A stretch of DNA of 64,000 bases from Azophilus sp965220425. GTDB taxonomy: Bacteria; Pseudomonadota; Gammaproteobacteria; Pseudomonadales; Azotimanducaceae. Where the stretch lies: NCBI GenBank assembly GCA_965220425.1, contig OZ244830.1, forward strand, positions 2,604,001 through 2,668,000, given 5' to 3'. Below, in pieces: positions 17,244 to 26,061 of this stretch. The translations under genes and the position numbers were made by a program. Below the pieces are notes generated by a model. The model saw nothing but the letters and a program-made list of their open reading frames with translations, did no database searches and was not told the DNA's origin. Within the stretch, counting starts at the first letter, position 1; every line of letters starts with the position of its first letter.

Positions 17244-18512
17244 TCAACTCTCTTCGGGGACCCGGGTGATCCTGCAGTGCTTGACGATATGGTCGCTGAT
17301 CTGCAGTGTCTCGATGCGGAATTCTTCGACGCGTAGACAGAGATTCGCCTCCGGCATGGTTTCCAGCGTCTCCAGAATCAGTCCATTGAGCGTCTTGGGG
17401 CCTGTTGTCGGCAGATCCCAGCCCAGCGCGCGGTTGATGTCCCGCAATACCGCGGTGCCGTCGATGAGGTAGGCTCCGTCCGCCTGGGGAAGAATCTCCG
17501 GCATGTTGGCGGCATAGTCCGTAGTGAACTCGCCGACAATCTCTTCGAGAATATCCTCCAGCGTAACGATTCCCTGTATGTCCCCGTACTCGTCCACCAC
17601 CAGGGCAATGCGGCGTTTCTCCTGCTTGAAGTTGACCAGTTGCGTATGCAGCGGCGTCGCTTCCGGCACGTAGTAGGGCTCCCGGGTCAATTGCATCAGC
17701 TCGGCCTTGGTCAACTCGTCGTGGCCCAGATGGCGGGCAAGGCGCCGCAGGTGCAGCATGCCGAGCACGTTGTTGACGTTGTCCTTGTAAACCGGCAGGC
17801 GGGTGTGCTGGCTGTTGGCGAGCACGGCCAGTATTTCGTCCATCTCATCGTCGATGTCGATGCCGACGATCTCGTTGCGCGGCACCATGATGTCGTTGAC
17901 GGTGACGTTCTCGAGATCGAGTATGCCGAGCAGCATATCCTGATGCTGGCCGGGAATGCGGGCGCCTTCGTCGACCACCGTGCGCAACTCCTCGACGGTC
18001 AGCGGAGCGCCGCTGGATGCCTCGTGATTCTTGACGAAGGGCCGCACCAGCGCGTTGCTGATGGTATTGGTGAACCAGACCAGCGGCCGCGTCGCCTTGA
18101 GCAGTGGGTCCAGGATATATACGGAAGCGAAAGCGAGCCGCTCCGGGGTGTGCGCGGCGATGGTCTTGGGCGCGACCTCGGCGAATATCAGAAAGAATAT
18201 CGTCATTGCGATCGGCGCGATTACCACGCCGCTGTCGCCGAACAGCCTGAGGCCAATGACGGTGCCGACGCTCGCGGCAAGAAAATTGACGAAGTTGTTG
18301 CCGATCAGGATGACGCCGAGCAGACGATCCGGCCGGCGCAGCAGACGGTTCGCCTTGCGTGCCCCCAGGTGTTTCTGCTTGACGAGGTGACGCAGGCGAT
18401 AGCGGTTGAGCGCCATCATCGCCGTCTCCGAAGAGGAGAAATAGGCGGACAGAACCGTCAGCGCCAGTATGGTGGCGAACAGCACCCAGGAGGGGAAATC
18501 GGCGAGGGACAT
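17244..18512 (-). CDS. yfjD: CNNM/CBS-domain membrane protein (CorC/HlyC family)
   Basis: Start placed at ATG 18512 (MSLADFPSWVLFATILALTVLSAYFSSSETAMMALN); the frame is open 87 codons further but that part is not membrane-like. About four N-terminal membrane segments form a CNNM domain (SAYFSSSETA). A CBS pair with IMVPRNEIVGID and ALVVDEYGDIQGIVTLEDILEEIVG, and a C-terminal CorC_HlyC domain, follow. These proteins are linked to Mg2+/Co2+ export or homeostasis. The ATG overlaps the stop of the upstream ypjD gene (TGATG), so the two are translationally coupled, as the yfjD-ypjD pair is in enterobacteria. Confidence 0.9.
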   Translation of the reverse strand: MSLADFPSWVLFATILALTVLSAYFSSSETAMMALNRYRLRHLVKQKHLGARKANRLLRRPDRLLGVILIGNNFVNFLAASVGTVIGLRLFGDSGVVIAPIAMTIFFLIFAEVAPKTIAAHTPERLAFASVYILDPLLKATRPLVWFTNTISNALVRPFVKNHEASSGAPLTVEELRTVVDEGARIPGQHQDMLLGILDLENVTVNDIMVPRNEIVGIDIDDEMDEILAVLANSQHTRLPVYKDNVNNVLGMLHLRRLARHLGHDELTKAELMQLTREPYYVPEATPLHTQLVNFKQEKRRIALVVDEYGDIQGIVTLEDILEEIVGEFTTDYAANMPEILPQADGAYLIDGTAVLRDINRALGWDLPTTGPKTLNGLILETLETMPEANLCLRVEEFRIETLQISDHIVKHCRITRVPEES

Positions 18513-19321
18513 CAGCCTCGCCCGAGGAGCACTTCCAGCACGAACTTGCTGCCGAAGTAACCCAGCAGCAGCAGAGCGAATGCCGACAGCGTCCAGCGCA
18601 CCGCGGCGGTGCCCCGCCAGCCGAACGCCCGGTGTCCCACCAGGAGCACCACGTAGACGATCCATGAAGCCGACGACAGGACCGTGTGATGGACCACGTG
18701 CTGCGCGAACATGTCGTCCAGGTAGATGAAGCCGCTGCCGATCGCGATGGTGAGCCCGGCGAATCCCACCCACAGCATGACGAACAGCAGATGCTCCATG
18801 GTCTCGAGCGGGGGCAGGATACGCAGCATCAGGATATGGCTCTTGGCGCGTATGTTGTGCTCCGCGATACCCACGAGGATCGACTGGAGGGCCGCCATCA
18901 GCAGAATGCTGTAGGCCAGAATCGAGACGAGCACGTGTACCGCGAGCGCGTCGTTCATGCCGCCTGCCGATGCCTGGTCGCGCTGCAGAAACAGCGAAGC
19001 CAGGAGCGCCAGCGCACTCAAGGGAAAAAGCAGCACGAACAGGCTATGTACCGGCCGGGCGAAACCGGCGGCAGCCACCATCGCCAGCACGATAAGCGCC
19101 GTGAGGCTGGCGACGCTGGCCAGGCTGAGATTGATGCCCTGGGGCAGGTCCATGGTCCCGTACGCCGCGATGGCGTGCAGGGCCAGCGCGGGCACGACCA
19201 GCGCCCTCAAAATCAACGTGGATACGGGGACATTGCGCGCCAGGGCTTTTGCCTGCAGCCAGGTACCCGCCAGATAGAGCACAACCGCTACGACGCCCGG
19301 GACGATGGGACTGAATGACAC
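18512..19321 (-). CDS. ypjD: Cytochrome c assembly-like inner membrane protein (YpjD/CcsA family)
   Basis: 269 residues with about eight hydrophobic segments. The CcsA-type core LETMEHLLFVMLWVGFAGLTIAIGSG and conserved histidines (HVLVSILAYSIL, QHVVHHTVLSSASW) are present. Related proteins handle haem in cytochrome c assembly, but YpjD's own role is unclear. It lies directly upstream of the CorC-like gene, overlapping it by one base. The ffh gene that often lies divergently next to ypjD is not present here. Confidence 0.85.
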   Translation of the reverse strand: MSFSPIVPGVVAVVLYLAGTWLQAKALARNVPVSTLILRALVVPALALHAIAAYGTMDLPQGINLSLASVASLTALIVLAMVAAAGFARPVHSLFVLLFPLSALALLASLFLQRDQASAGGMNDALAVHVLVSILAYSILLMAALQSILVGIAEHNIRAKSHILMLRILPPLETMEHLLFVMLWVGFAGLTIAIGSGFIYLDDMFAQHVVHHTVLSSASWIVYVVLLVGHRAFGWRGTAAVRWTLSAFALLLLGYFGSKFVLEVLLGRG

Positions 19322-19626
19322 GAACTTGCCCGGGTCAGATCAAAGAATGAAGGGAACGCCGCCGCACGGGGGCGGTATCGATCAACGCCTTGACAAACTT
19401 GCGCCTGTAGACTGCCAGCGCGGTCAACATGTTTCGAATCGCAGGTTGGAGCAGGCTCGACCGATCATAACACTATTGGAAATCCCGGCGCACGACACGG
19501 CGCGCGCGGCAGCGGGCCGGACCGCGCGGGCCAAAGCGTCGGATTCTCTCGACCGGGCTGCTACAATGCGCCGCCTTGCCGGAGGCGGCCTGTTCGGCGG
19601 AGCCGCGGCCTACCCGGCAAGTTGCG
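19322..19626. other. Intergenic stretch before tRNA-Pro
   Basis: No credible ORF. A TACAAT hexamer at 19562-19567, about 60 bases before the tRNA, may be its -10 box, but no good -35 is visible. Confidence 0.3.
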
Positions 19627-19703
19627 CGGAGTGTAGCTCAGCTTGGTAGAGCACTACGTTCGGGACGTAGGGGCCGGAGGTTCAAATCCTCTCACTCCGA
19701 CCA
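19627..19703 (+). tRNA. tRNA-Pro (anticodon CGG)
   Basis: 77 bases, ending in an encoded CCA. The acceptor arms CGGAGTG and CACTCCG pair fully. The D arm has AGCTCAGCTTGGTAGAGC. The anticodon stem CTACG/CGTAG encloses the loop TTCGGGA, giving anticodon CGG (reads CCG). The T arm has GGAGGTTCAAATCCTCT. It closely resembles E. coli tRNA-Pro(CGG). Confidence 0.97.
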
Positions 19704-19710
19704 ATCGCCT

Positions 19711-19756
19711 TCACCCGTCCGCGCTTACGCGAGTGCATCGGCGTCCGCGGCAGCAA
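19711..19756. repeat. MITE-2 internal fragment next to tRNA-Pro
   Basis: CGCGAGTGCATCGGCGTCCG and nearby bases match the inner part of the short palindromic elements at 44115-44189 and 48931-49055. The terminal repeats are missing. It lies a few bases after the tRNA 3' end. Confidence 0.45.
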
Positions 19757-19765
19757 TCCGGAGCA

Positions 19766-20812
19766 CTAGTGCAACCGGGAAACGGCAAACCGCGTAACCG
19801 CCCGCATGGCTTCCCGGTACCGGTTGGCCGGCAACTCAGCCAGGCATTCCAGGGCCAGGCGGCTTTCCTCGAGTGCCGCGGCGTGGGTGTACTGCATGGC
19901 GCCGCAGGCGTGCACCGCCTTGACGACCTGATCGAACCGGGCCCTGGACCGCGTGCGCAGGCTGTCGCGAACCAGTGCGGCCTGGCTGCCCGTGCCGTTC
20001 GCGAGCGTGTATATCAGCGGCAGAGTGAGCTTGCCTTCCGCGAGGTCGTTACCGGCGTTCTTGCCCATGGTGCCGGCATCGCCGCCGTAGTCCAGCCAAT
20101 CGTCCACAAGCTGGTAGGCCATGCCGAAATGCAGGCCGAATCGCCGGTGAGCCTCAATCTCCGCGGCCTCGTCGCTGGCGAGCACGGCGCCCGTATGAGT
20201 CGCTGCCTGGAAGAGCAGGGCGGTCTTGAGACGAATGGCCTCCAGGTAACCCGTCTCGTCCGCATCGAGGTTGCCGATATTGGCGAACTGCATCACTTCG
20301 CCTTCGGCAATGCGGTTGGTGGCATCTGCCAGAATGGCCAGAATGTCCATGTTTTCCAGTGCCATCATGAGCTGGAAGGCCCGGGAATAGAGGAAATCGC
20401 CGACGAGAACGGATGGCGCATTGCCCCAGCAGGCGTTGGCCGTGGGCCGTCCCCTGCGCAATTCGGACCGGTCGACCACATCGTCGTGCAGGAGGCTTGC
20501 GGTGTGCAGGAATTCGATTACGGCTGCGAGTACGACATGACGGTTGCCGTCGAAGCCGGAGCCGCGGGCGCTGAGCAGCACGAGCAGCGGCCGCAGGCGT
20601 TTGCCGCCGCTCTCGACGATATGGCGGCCGATTTCCTCGACCAACGCGACATCGGAGGTAAGCTGGTTCGGAATCAGGCGATTGATGGCGGCAAAGTCGT
20701 CGCGGACCAGGCTGAAGACATCGTCCAGTCCGACGATAAGGCCCGCCGTGCGGGTGTAGTTGTGCGGTTGCTCGTAGACTGCGGTAGCCGGATTCACGCG
20801 TTGTAATCCCAC
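19766..20812 (-). CDS. ispB: Polyprenyl (octaprenyl) diphosphate synthase
   Basis: Makes the long isoprenoid side chain of ubiquinone. The first Asp-rich motif is DDVVD (110-114) within FLHTASLLHDDVVDRSELRRG, the second is DDWLD (236-240), and GGKRLRP (69-75) and GDFLYSRAFQ are also present. The length (348) exceeds IspB's usual 320-330. The GTG start at 20812 overlaps the predicted rplU promoter, and the conserved domain begins about residue 30, so the true start may be internal. It is divergent from rplU-rpmA, the usual gammaproteobacterial arrangement. Confidence 0.95.
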   Translation of the reverse strand: MGLQRVNPATAVYEQPHNYTRTAGLIVGLDDVFSLVRDDFAAINRLIPNQLTSDVALVEEIGRHIVESGGKRLRPLLVLLSARGSGFDGNRHVVLAAVIEFLHTASLLHDDVVDRSELRRGRPTANACWGNAPSVLVGDFLYSRAFQLMMALENMDILAILADATNRIAEGEVMQFANIGNLDADETGYLEAIRLKTALLFQAATHTGAVLASDEAAEIEAHRRFGLHFGMAYQLVDDWLDYGGDAGTMGKNAGNDLAEGKLTLPLIYTLANGTGSQAALVRDSLRTRSRARFDQVVKAVHACGAMQYTHAAALEESRLALECLAELPANRYREAMRAVTRFAVSRLH

Positions 20813-20829
20813 AACTTCGATTCTAGAAT
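20801..20829 (+). promoter_or_regulatory. Predicted promoter of rplU-rpmA-obgE-proB
   Basis: TTGTAA (20801-20806), a 17-base spacer, then TAGAAT (20824-20829). It would start an mRNA with a leader of about 130 bases before rplU. It overlaps the first codons assigned to ispB on the other strand. Confidence 0.5.
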
Positions 20830-20965
20830 ACGCCGCCCTTCAAGGGTCGCCCCGGTTTCGGACGAAGCGTTGCGCACCGGGCCGACCAGTGGCATGGCCG
20901 CGTTGGGCGGTCATTGTAATTCAGCGCAATGGATATTGCAGGCCGAGTGTTTCGGGAGCGAAGTC

Positions 20966-21280
20966 ATGTTTGCGGTTTTTGTAAGCGGCGGCAAGCAGCA
21001 CCGGGTAAACGAGGGTGACGTGCTCAAACTCGAGCGGCTGCATGCCGAGCCCGGCGAGGAAGTGGTGTTCGACAAGGTGCTCCTGGTGGCCGAAGGCAAT
21101 GAAATCAACGTCGGGCAGCCCTACGTGGATGGCGGCCGGATCAAGGCGGAGGTGCTGAGCCACGATCGGGGCAAGAAGATCCGGGTGATCAAGTTCAAGC
21201 GCCGGAAGAACTACATGCGGCGCCAGGGCCACCGCCAGTGTTATACCGAGGTGCGCATTACCGGCATTCTGGCCGCGTGA
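20966..21280 (+). CDS. rplU: 50S ribosomal protein L21
   Basis: 104 residues, full length (MFAVFVSGGKQHRVNEGD ... RRKNYMRRQGHRQCYTEVRITGI). ATG 20966 follows GGGAG at 8 bases; the longer upstream frame is not L21-like. It lies first in the rplU-rpmA-obgE-proB operon. Confidence 0.98.
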   Translation: MFAVFVSGGKQHRVNEGDVLKLERLHAEPGEEVVFDKVLLVAEGNEINVGQPYVDGGRIKAEVLSHDRGKKIRVIKFKRRKNYMRRQGHRQCYTEVRITGILAA

Positions 21281-21304
21281 CCCGGAGTCCAAGGAGGCTG
21301 ATGC

Positions 21305-21565
21305 ATGGCACACAAGAAGGCAGGCGGCAGTACCCGTAACGGCCGGGATTCGCAGTCGAAACGGCTCGGGGTGAAACGGTTCGGCGGCCAGTACGTGCGC
21401 GCCGGCAACATTCTGGTGCGGCAGCGCGGCACCCGCTTTCATGCGGGAGAGAACGTGGGCTGCGGGCGTGATCACACGCTGTTTGCAACGCACGACGGCC
21501 ACGTAAAATTCGTGGAAAAAGGCAAGCTCAAGCGCAAGTACGTCACCGTCGTCCCGGCGGTATAA
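21305..21565 (+). CDS. rpmA: 50S ribosomal protein L27
   Basis: 86 residues, full length. It begins MAHKKAGGSTRNGRDSQSKR, so there is no N-terminal extension of the kind cleaved in Firmicutes, and contains RLGVKRFGGQYVRAGNILVRQ. Its N-terminus reaches toward the peptidyl transferase centre. 24 bases separate it from rplU. Confidence 0.98.
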   Translation: MAHKKAGGSTRNGRDSQSKRLGVKRFGGQYVRAGNILVRQRGTRFHAGENVGCGRDHTLFATHDGHVKFVEKGKLKRKYVTVVPAV

Positions 21566-21597
21566 CCCCTGGCCTGTCCACGGGGCAGGTTTCTCCA

Positions 21598-22707
21598 ATG
21601 CAGTTCATCGACGAAGCGACCGTCTACGTTCACGCCGGCAAGGGCGGCGACGGTTGTCTGAGCTTCCGGCGGGAGAAGTTCGTTGCCAGGGGAGGACCGG
21701 ACGGCGGCGATGGGGGTGACGGGGGCGATGTCCATCTTGTCGCCGATGCCGCCCTGAACACGCTCGTCGATTTCCGCTATCGACCCCGGTACCGCGCGGG
21801 TAACGGCCAGCCGGGCAGCGGGCGCAACAAGACCGGCGCCCAGGGGGAGGACCGGGAAATCAAGGTGCCGCTGGGCACCTCGGTGGTCGATGCGGAGACC
21901 CGGGAGTTGCTCGGAGATCTGACCGAGCCGGGTCAGCGGCTGCTCGTCGCCCGGGGTGGGCCGCACGGACTCGGCAATACGCGCTTCAAATCCAGCACCA
22001 ACCGGGCGCCGAGGAGAACCACCCCGGGAGCTGCCGGAGACGAGCGGGAACTGTCGCTGCAATTGAAACTGCTGGCCGATGTGGGGCTGTTGGGCATGCC
22101 GAATGCGGGCAAGTCCACCCTGATCGCCGCCACCTCGGCCGCACGGCCGAAGATCGCCGACTATCCGTTTACCACTCTCGTTCCAAATCTGGGCGTGGTG
22201 CGCGTCGACGAAGAGGCAAGCTTCGTCATGGCCGATGTTCCGGGCCTGATTGCGGGCGCGGCGAGCGGTTCCGGGCTCGGCGCGCAGTTCCTGCGGCACC
22301 TGTCGCGGACGCGGCTGCTGCTGCACCTGGTCGACGCCGGCCCAACGGACGGTTCCGACCCGGTGGCCAACGTGGCCACCATCGAGGCCGAACTGGCCGC
22401 CTACAGTCCCGCGCTGGCACGGCGGCCGATCTGGCTGGTTCCGACCAAGGTCGACCTCCTGGACCGCAAAACCCTGAACGGCTTGATCGAACGCTTGCGC
22501 CGGGCCTTTCCGTCCCGGGAGATTCTCCCTGTCTCCGCACTCGAGCACGCCGGTCTCGAACCGTTGAAGAACAGGGTGATGGCCGGGCTTGCCGCGCTGC
22601 GGGCGTTGACTGCAACGGACGAATCGGCGCGGGCGCTTGAAGAAGCACTGACCGAGCGCATTCACGAAGATGTGCTGACGAGCGCGCTGGCTGCGCGGCG
22701 GTCATGA
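21598..22707 (+). CDS. obgE: GTPase Obg
   Basis: GTPase of late 50S assembly and stress signalling. The N-terminal Gly-rich Obg fold (to about 157) is followed by the G domain with G1 GMPNAGKST (166-174), G2 region YPFTTLVPNLGVV, G3 DVPGLI and the NKxD-equivalent VPTKVDLL. 369 residues. It follows rpmA, as in most Proteobacteria. Its stop overlaps the ATG of proB by four bases. Confidence 0.97.
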   Translation: MQFIDEATVYVHAGKGGDGCLSFRREKFVARGGPDGGDGGDGGDVHLVADAALNTLVDFRYRPRYRAGNGQPGSGRNKTGAQGEDREIKVPLGTSVVDAETRELLGDLTEPGQRLLVARGGPHGLGNTRFKSSTNRAPRRTTPGAAGDERELSLQLKLLADVGLLGMPNAGKSTLIAATSAARPKIADYPFTTLVPNLGVVRVDEEASFVMADVPGLIAGAASGSGLGAQFLRHLSRTRLLLHLVDAGPTDGSDPVANVATIEAELAAYSPALARRPIWLVPTKVDLLDRKTLNGLIERLRRAFPSREILPVSALEHAGLEPLKNRVMAGLAALRALTATDESARALEEALTERIHEDVLTSALAARRS

Positions 22708-23843
22708 CGTTGACACAGGAACAGGCACGCCGGCAGGTTGCAGCCGCGAAACGAATCGTGGTCAAGATCGGCAGCTCGCTGCTCACCGACCCGGCGTCCG
22801 GGCTATCTCGCGCCAGTATCGATGGCTGGTGCGATCAGCTTGTCGAGTTGTCGGCAGAGGGCAGGCAGTCGCTGCTCGTGTCCTCGGGTGCGGTGGCGGA
22901 GGGTGTGGCGCGGCTCGGCTGGCCCGGGCGTCCCGCCGACCTGCCCCGATTGCAGGCCGCCGCCGCCGTGGGCCAGATGGGACTGGTGCAGGCTTACGAA
23001 ACCGCCTTCGCGCGACACGGCAGGCATACGGCGATGGTATTGCTCACGCACGAGGACCTGGCGGACCGGCGGCGCTATCTGAATGCCCGCTCCACCCTGA
23101 CGCATCTGCTCGACCTGGGCGTGGTGCCCGTGGTCAACGAAAACGACACCGTGGCTACGGAGGAGATCCGGTTCGGCGACAACGACACCCTGGCGGCGTT
23201 GGTGGCCAGTCTGCTGGCGGCGGATCTGCTGGTTGTGCTCACCGATGTCGATGGACTGCACGTACGGGACCCCCGGAACAGTCCGGATGCCGAGCGGCTG
23301 GCGTTTGCCGAAGCCACCGACCCGGAACTGGACGCCCTCGCCGGGGAGGGCGGCGCCCTCGGCCGGGGCGGTATGGTCACCAAGATACGCGCCGCGCGCG
23401 CGGCGGCCCGGTCCGGGGCCCACACCGTGATCGCGGACGGGCGCAGGGCCGGTGTGCTGAGGCGTATCCTGAACGGCGAGCCGGAGGGAACTTTGCTGGC
23501 GGCGACCGTCCTGCCGCTGGTAGCCCGCAAGCGTTGGATAGCCGGCCAGATGAAGCCCAAGGGCGAACTGGTGGTGGATGCCGGGGCCGCGGCGGCGATG
23601 CGCGAACGGGGCGTCAGCCTGCTTGCCGTCGGTGTCGTGACCGTGCGCGGCGATTTTGTGCGCGGCGAAGTCGTACGCTGCGTCACCGAGAGCGGGGAGG
23701 CGGTCGCCCAGGGCCTGGTCAACTATTCCAGCGTGGAAGCATGGCGCCTGGCGGGCGCCGCCAGCGATGAGATATTCGGGCTACTGGGATACGTGGAAGA
23801 ACCCGAACTGATGCACCGGGACAACCTGGTGATCGCGGACTAG
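22704..23843 (+). CDS. proB: Glutamate 5-kinase
   Basis: First step of proline synthesis: ATP plus glutamate to glutamyl-5-phosphate. An N-terminal amino acid kinase domain (RIVVKIGSSLLTD, VVNENDTVATEEIRFGDNDTLAALVA, DVDGL) is followed by a C-terminal PUA domain (about 280-379). 379 residues. The start overlaps obgE (ATGA), giving translational coupling. The stop TAG (23841-23843) begins a sequence matching the end of the MITE-2 family. Confidence 0.97.
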   Translation: MTLTQEQARRQVAAAKRIVVKIGSSLLTDPASGLSRASIDGWCDQLVELSAEGRQSLLVSSGAVAEGVARLGWPGRPADLPRLQAAAAVGQMGLVQAYETAFARHGRHTAMVLLTHEDLADRRRYLNARSTLTHLLDLGVVPVVNENDTVATEEIRFGDNDTLAALVASLLAADLLVVLTDVDGLHVRDPRNSPDAERLAFAEATDPELDALAGEGGALGRGGMVTKIRAARAAARSGAHTVIADGRRAGVLRRILNGEPEGTLLAATVLPLVARKRWIAGQMKPKGELVVDAGAAAAMRERGVSLLAVGVVTVRGDFVRGEVVRCVTESGEAVAQGLVNYSSVEAWRLAGAASDEIFGLLGYVEEPELMHRDNLVIAD

Positions 23844-23860
23844 CCCGCATCGCTCACCCA
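23841..23860. repeat. MITE-2 half-end at the proB stop codon
   Basis: TAGCCCGCATCGCTCACC matches one end of the elements at 44115 and 48931. A matching opposite end is not seen, so it is a solo or decayed copy. The nearby TTGTTCCCTGCGCGTCAGCGC resembles sequence at about 32228-32252. Confidence 0.5.
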
Positions 23861-23918
23861 CTCTCTTTCCTAGAACGAATTTTGTTCCCTGCGCGTCAGC
23901 GCGCCGGGGTGAGAACTG

Positions 23919-24179
23919 CTAGAGCGCCGCGATCGCGGCAGTGAGGCGGGATTTGTGCCGTGCGGCCTTGTTCTTGTGCAGGATGCCCCTGGCCGCCATG
24001 CGGTCGATGACGGGAATGGCCGAAGCCATTGCGGCGTTGGCCGCCTCGACATTCTTCTCGTCGATGGCCGCTTGCACCTTTTTAATGTAGGTCCGTACCA
24101 TGGAGCGCCGGCTGGCGTTGTGCCGCCGCCGCTTTTCCGCTTGGCGGGCCCGTTTACGGGCTTGAGCGCTGTTGGCCAA
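23919..24179 (-). CDS. rpsT: 30S ribosomal protein S20
   Basis: 86 residues, Lys/Arg/Ala-rich, full length (MANSAQARKRARQAEKRRRHN ... AARHKSRLTAAIAAL). The start codon is TTG (24179-24177), giving Met-Ala-Asn-Ser. E. coli rpsT also uses UUG, which is tied to its autoregulation. It is divergent from murJ, the usual gammaproteobacterial neighbour. Confidence 0.97.
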   Translation of the reverse strand: MANSAQARKRARQAEKRRRHNASRRSMVRTYIKKVQAAIDEKNVEAANAAMASAIPVIDRMAARGILHKNKAARHKSRLTAAIAAL

Positions 24180-24230
24180 TGAGGGCTCCGGGGGCTGAAA
24201 GGCGCGCTAATATGCCGTCGAGGATGATGC

Positions 24231-25817
24231 ATGTCAACTGAGCGCCCGCACGGATTGCCCGAGGTCGCCGACTCCGCTGACGGGTCCACGGACGTCACCG
24301 CCAAGGGCGTGGTCGTTTCGTCCATGACGTTGCTGTCACGGCTCTCCGGATTCGCCCGTGACGTGCTGCTGTCGCATTTCCTCGGCGCCAGCGGCGTGGC
24401 GGATGCGTTCTTCGTCGCCTTCCGCATTCCCAACTTCTTCCGCCGGCTGTTTGCCGAGGGCGCCTTCAACCAGGCTTTCGTGCCGGTACTCGCCCGCTAC
24501 AAGGAACGCGGTCACGAGGAACTGAAACGATTCATCGCCCTGATGGGCGGCAACCTCGGTCTTGTCCTGGTGCTGTTCGTCGGCGCGGGCATCCTGTTCT
24601 CGGAGGCGCTGGTCGCCGTCTTCGCGCCGGGTTTCTGGAGCGACCCGGAACGGTTCGGCCTGGCCGCCGAGCTGGTTGGCATCACCTTTCCGTACCTGGG
24701 CTTCATTGCCCTGACGGCTTTTGCCGGAAGCATTCTCAACGTCCATGACCGTTACGCGGTTCCCGCCTTCACGCCGGTATTGTTGAATGCCTCGCTGATT
24801 GCGGCCATGGTGTTTGCCGCGGCTTCCGGCGCCGCACCGGTCTTCGCGCTGGCCTGGGGCGTGCTCGCCGCGGGCGCCGTGCAGCTCTGTTTCCAGGCGC
24901 CGTTCCTGGCACGGCTGCACCTGCTGACGCTGCCGAGGGTGGGCACGCGTCACGAAGGGGTACGCCAGGTGGGGCGGCTGCTGGTTCCGGCCGTACTGGC
25001 GGCATCGGCCGGTCAGGTGAATTCGTTGATCGACACGGTGCTGGCTTCGACCCTGGCGACGGGGAGCATCTCCTGGCTTTACTATGCCGACCGGTTGCTT
25101 GAATTGCCCATCGGGTTGGTGGCGGTGGCCCTTGGGACGGTGTTGCTGCCCAACCTTTCCCGGTTGGCCGGCCGGGAAGACGGCCCCGCCTTCCGTCGGA
25201 CGGTTGGCTGGGGTATTCGCATGGGTGTCCTGCTCGGCCTGCCTGCCTCCGTTGCACTGTACCTGCTGGCGTGCCCGCTGATCGCAACGATCTTCCATCA
25301 CGGAGAAATGTCCGTTTCGGACGTTGCAATGACTGCGCTGGCGCTGCAGGCGTTCGCAATCGGCGTGCTGCCGCTGGTGCTGGTCAAGGTCCTGGCGCCG
25401 GCTTTCTTCGCCCATCAGGACACTCGCACGCCGTTCCGCATTGCAGGGGTTGCAGTGGCAGCCAACGTGGCGCTCAATCTGTCGATGTTCCGTTGGTTCG
25501 GGCATGTCGGGCTGGCGCTGGCAACGTCCGTGGCCGCGTGGCTGCATTGCTGGCTCCTCTGGCGGGGCGCCGTGGAACGGGGTTACTTCACTGCCCACGG
25601 TCAGTCGATGCGGCCCGGCGTTCGCGTACTTGCAGCGGTGACCTGCATGGGCTTGACCCTTGCGGCCGCCGTACCGAGCGACTCGTTCTGGCTGGCGGCC
25701 TCGGCCATTGAACGCGTTCTGTGGTTGTCTGGCGCCGTCGCCGTGGGTGGCTTCGTTTACGCCGCGGCACTCGGCGTAAGCGGACTCGGGCTCCGCGACG
25801 TCAGGCATCGCGTTTGA
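24231..25817 (+). CDS. murJ: Lipid II flippase MurJ
   Basis: Flips the peptidoglycan precursor lipid II across the inner membrane. 528 residues with about 14 hydrophobic segments and the MviN signature near the N-terminus (SMTLLSRLSGFARDVLLSHFLGASGVADAFFVAFRIPNFFRRLFAEGAFNQAFVPV in blocks). Basic residues in these segments fit lipid II binding. ATG 24231 follows GAGG at 8 bases. In many gammaproteobacteria ribF and ileS come next; here lspA does. Confidence 0.96.
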   Translation: MSTERPHGLPEVADSADGSTDVTAKGVVVSSMTLLSRLSGFARDVLLSHFLGASGVADAFFVAFRIPNFFRRLFAEGAFNQAFVPVLARYKERGHEELKRFIALMGGNLGLVLVLFVGAGILFSEALVAVFAPGFWSDPERFGLAAELVGITFPYLGFIALTAFAGSILNVHDRYAVPAFTPVLLNASLIAAMVFAAASGAAPVFALAWGVLAAGAVQLCFQAPFLARLHLLTLPRVGTRHEGVRQVGRLLVPAVLAASAGQVNSLIDTVLASTLATGSISWLYYADRLLELPIGLVAVALGTVLLPNLSRLAGREDGPAFRRTVGWGIRMGVLLGLPASVALYLLACPLIATIFHHGEMSVSDVAMTALALQAFAIGVLPLVLVKVLAPAFFAHQDTRTPFRIAGVAVAANVALNLSMFRWFGHVGLALATSVAAWLHCWLLWRGAVERGYFTAHGQSMRPGVRVLAAVTCMGLTLAAAVPSDSFWLAASAIERVLWLSGAVAVGGFVYAAALGVSGLGLRDVRHRV

Positions 25818-25820
25818 ACG

Positions 25821-25826
25821 TATAAT
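25821..25826 (+). promoter_or_regulatory. Possible -10 box before lspA
   Basis: A consensus TATAAT lies just after murJ. No good -35 is seen at 16-18 bases. If used, lspA mRNA has a 230-base leader without a recognised gene (25827-26061). Confidence 0.35.
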
Positions 25827-26061
25827 GGCTTGGGGAGCGATTCCCCTGGTCTGTAAGGCGCCATGCATGGCAGCCATTGCGATTTCGATTACGAGTTGTC
25901 GGGGGGATATCGTCTTGTCAGGGAGGTATGCGCGGGTCAAGCTCGCCCATCGGCTTTGCGGAACCGGAGCGCAGCAGGCCGGTTGCCAACGAGTCGTGCA
26001 GGCGGCAGGCCGATGAGCCATGGTCGGGGCCTCTGGACGGTCGCTGCGGAAACGGTGGGAT

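Noticed and set aside
25827..26061. Riboswitch or short gene between murJ and lspA
   Set aside because: No conserved riboswitch core is recognisable and the small ORFs lack protein character; only a possible -10 box remains.
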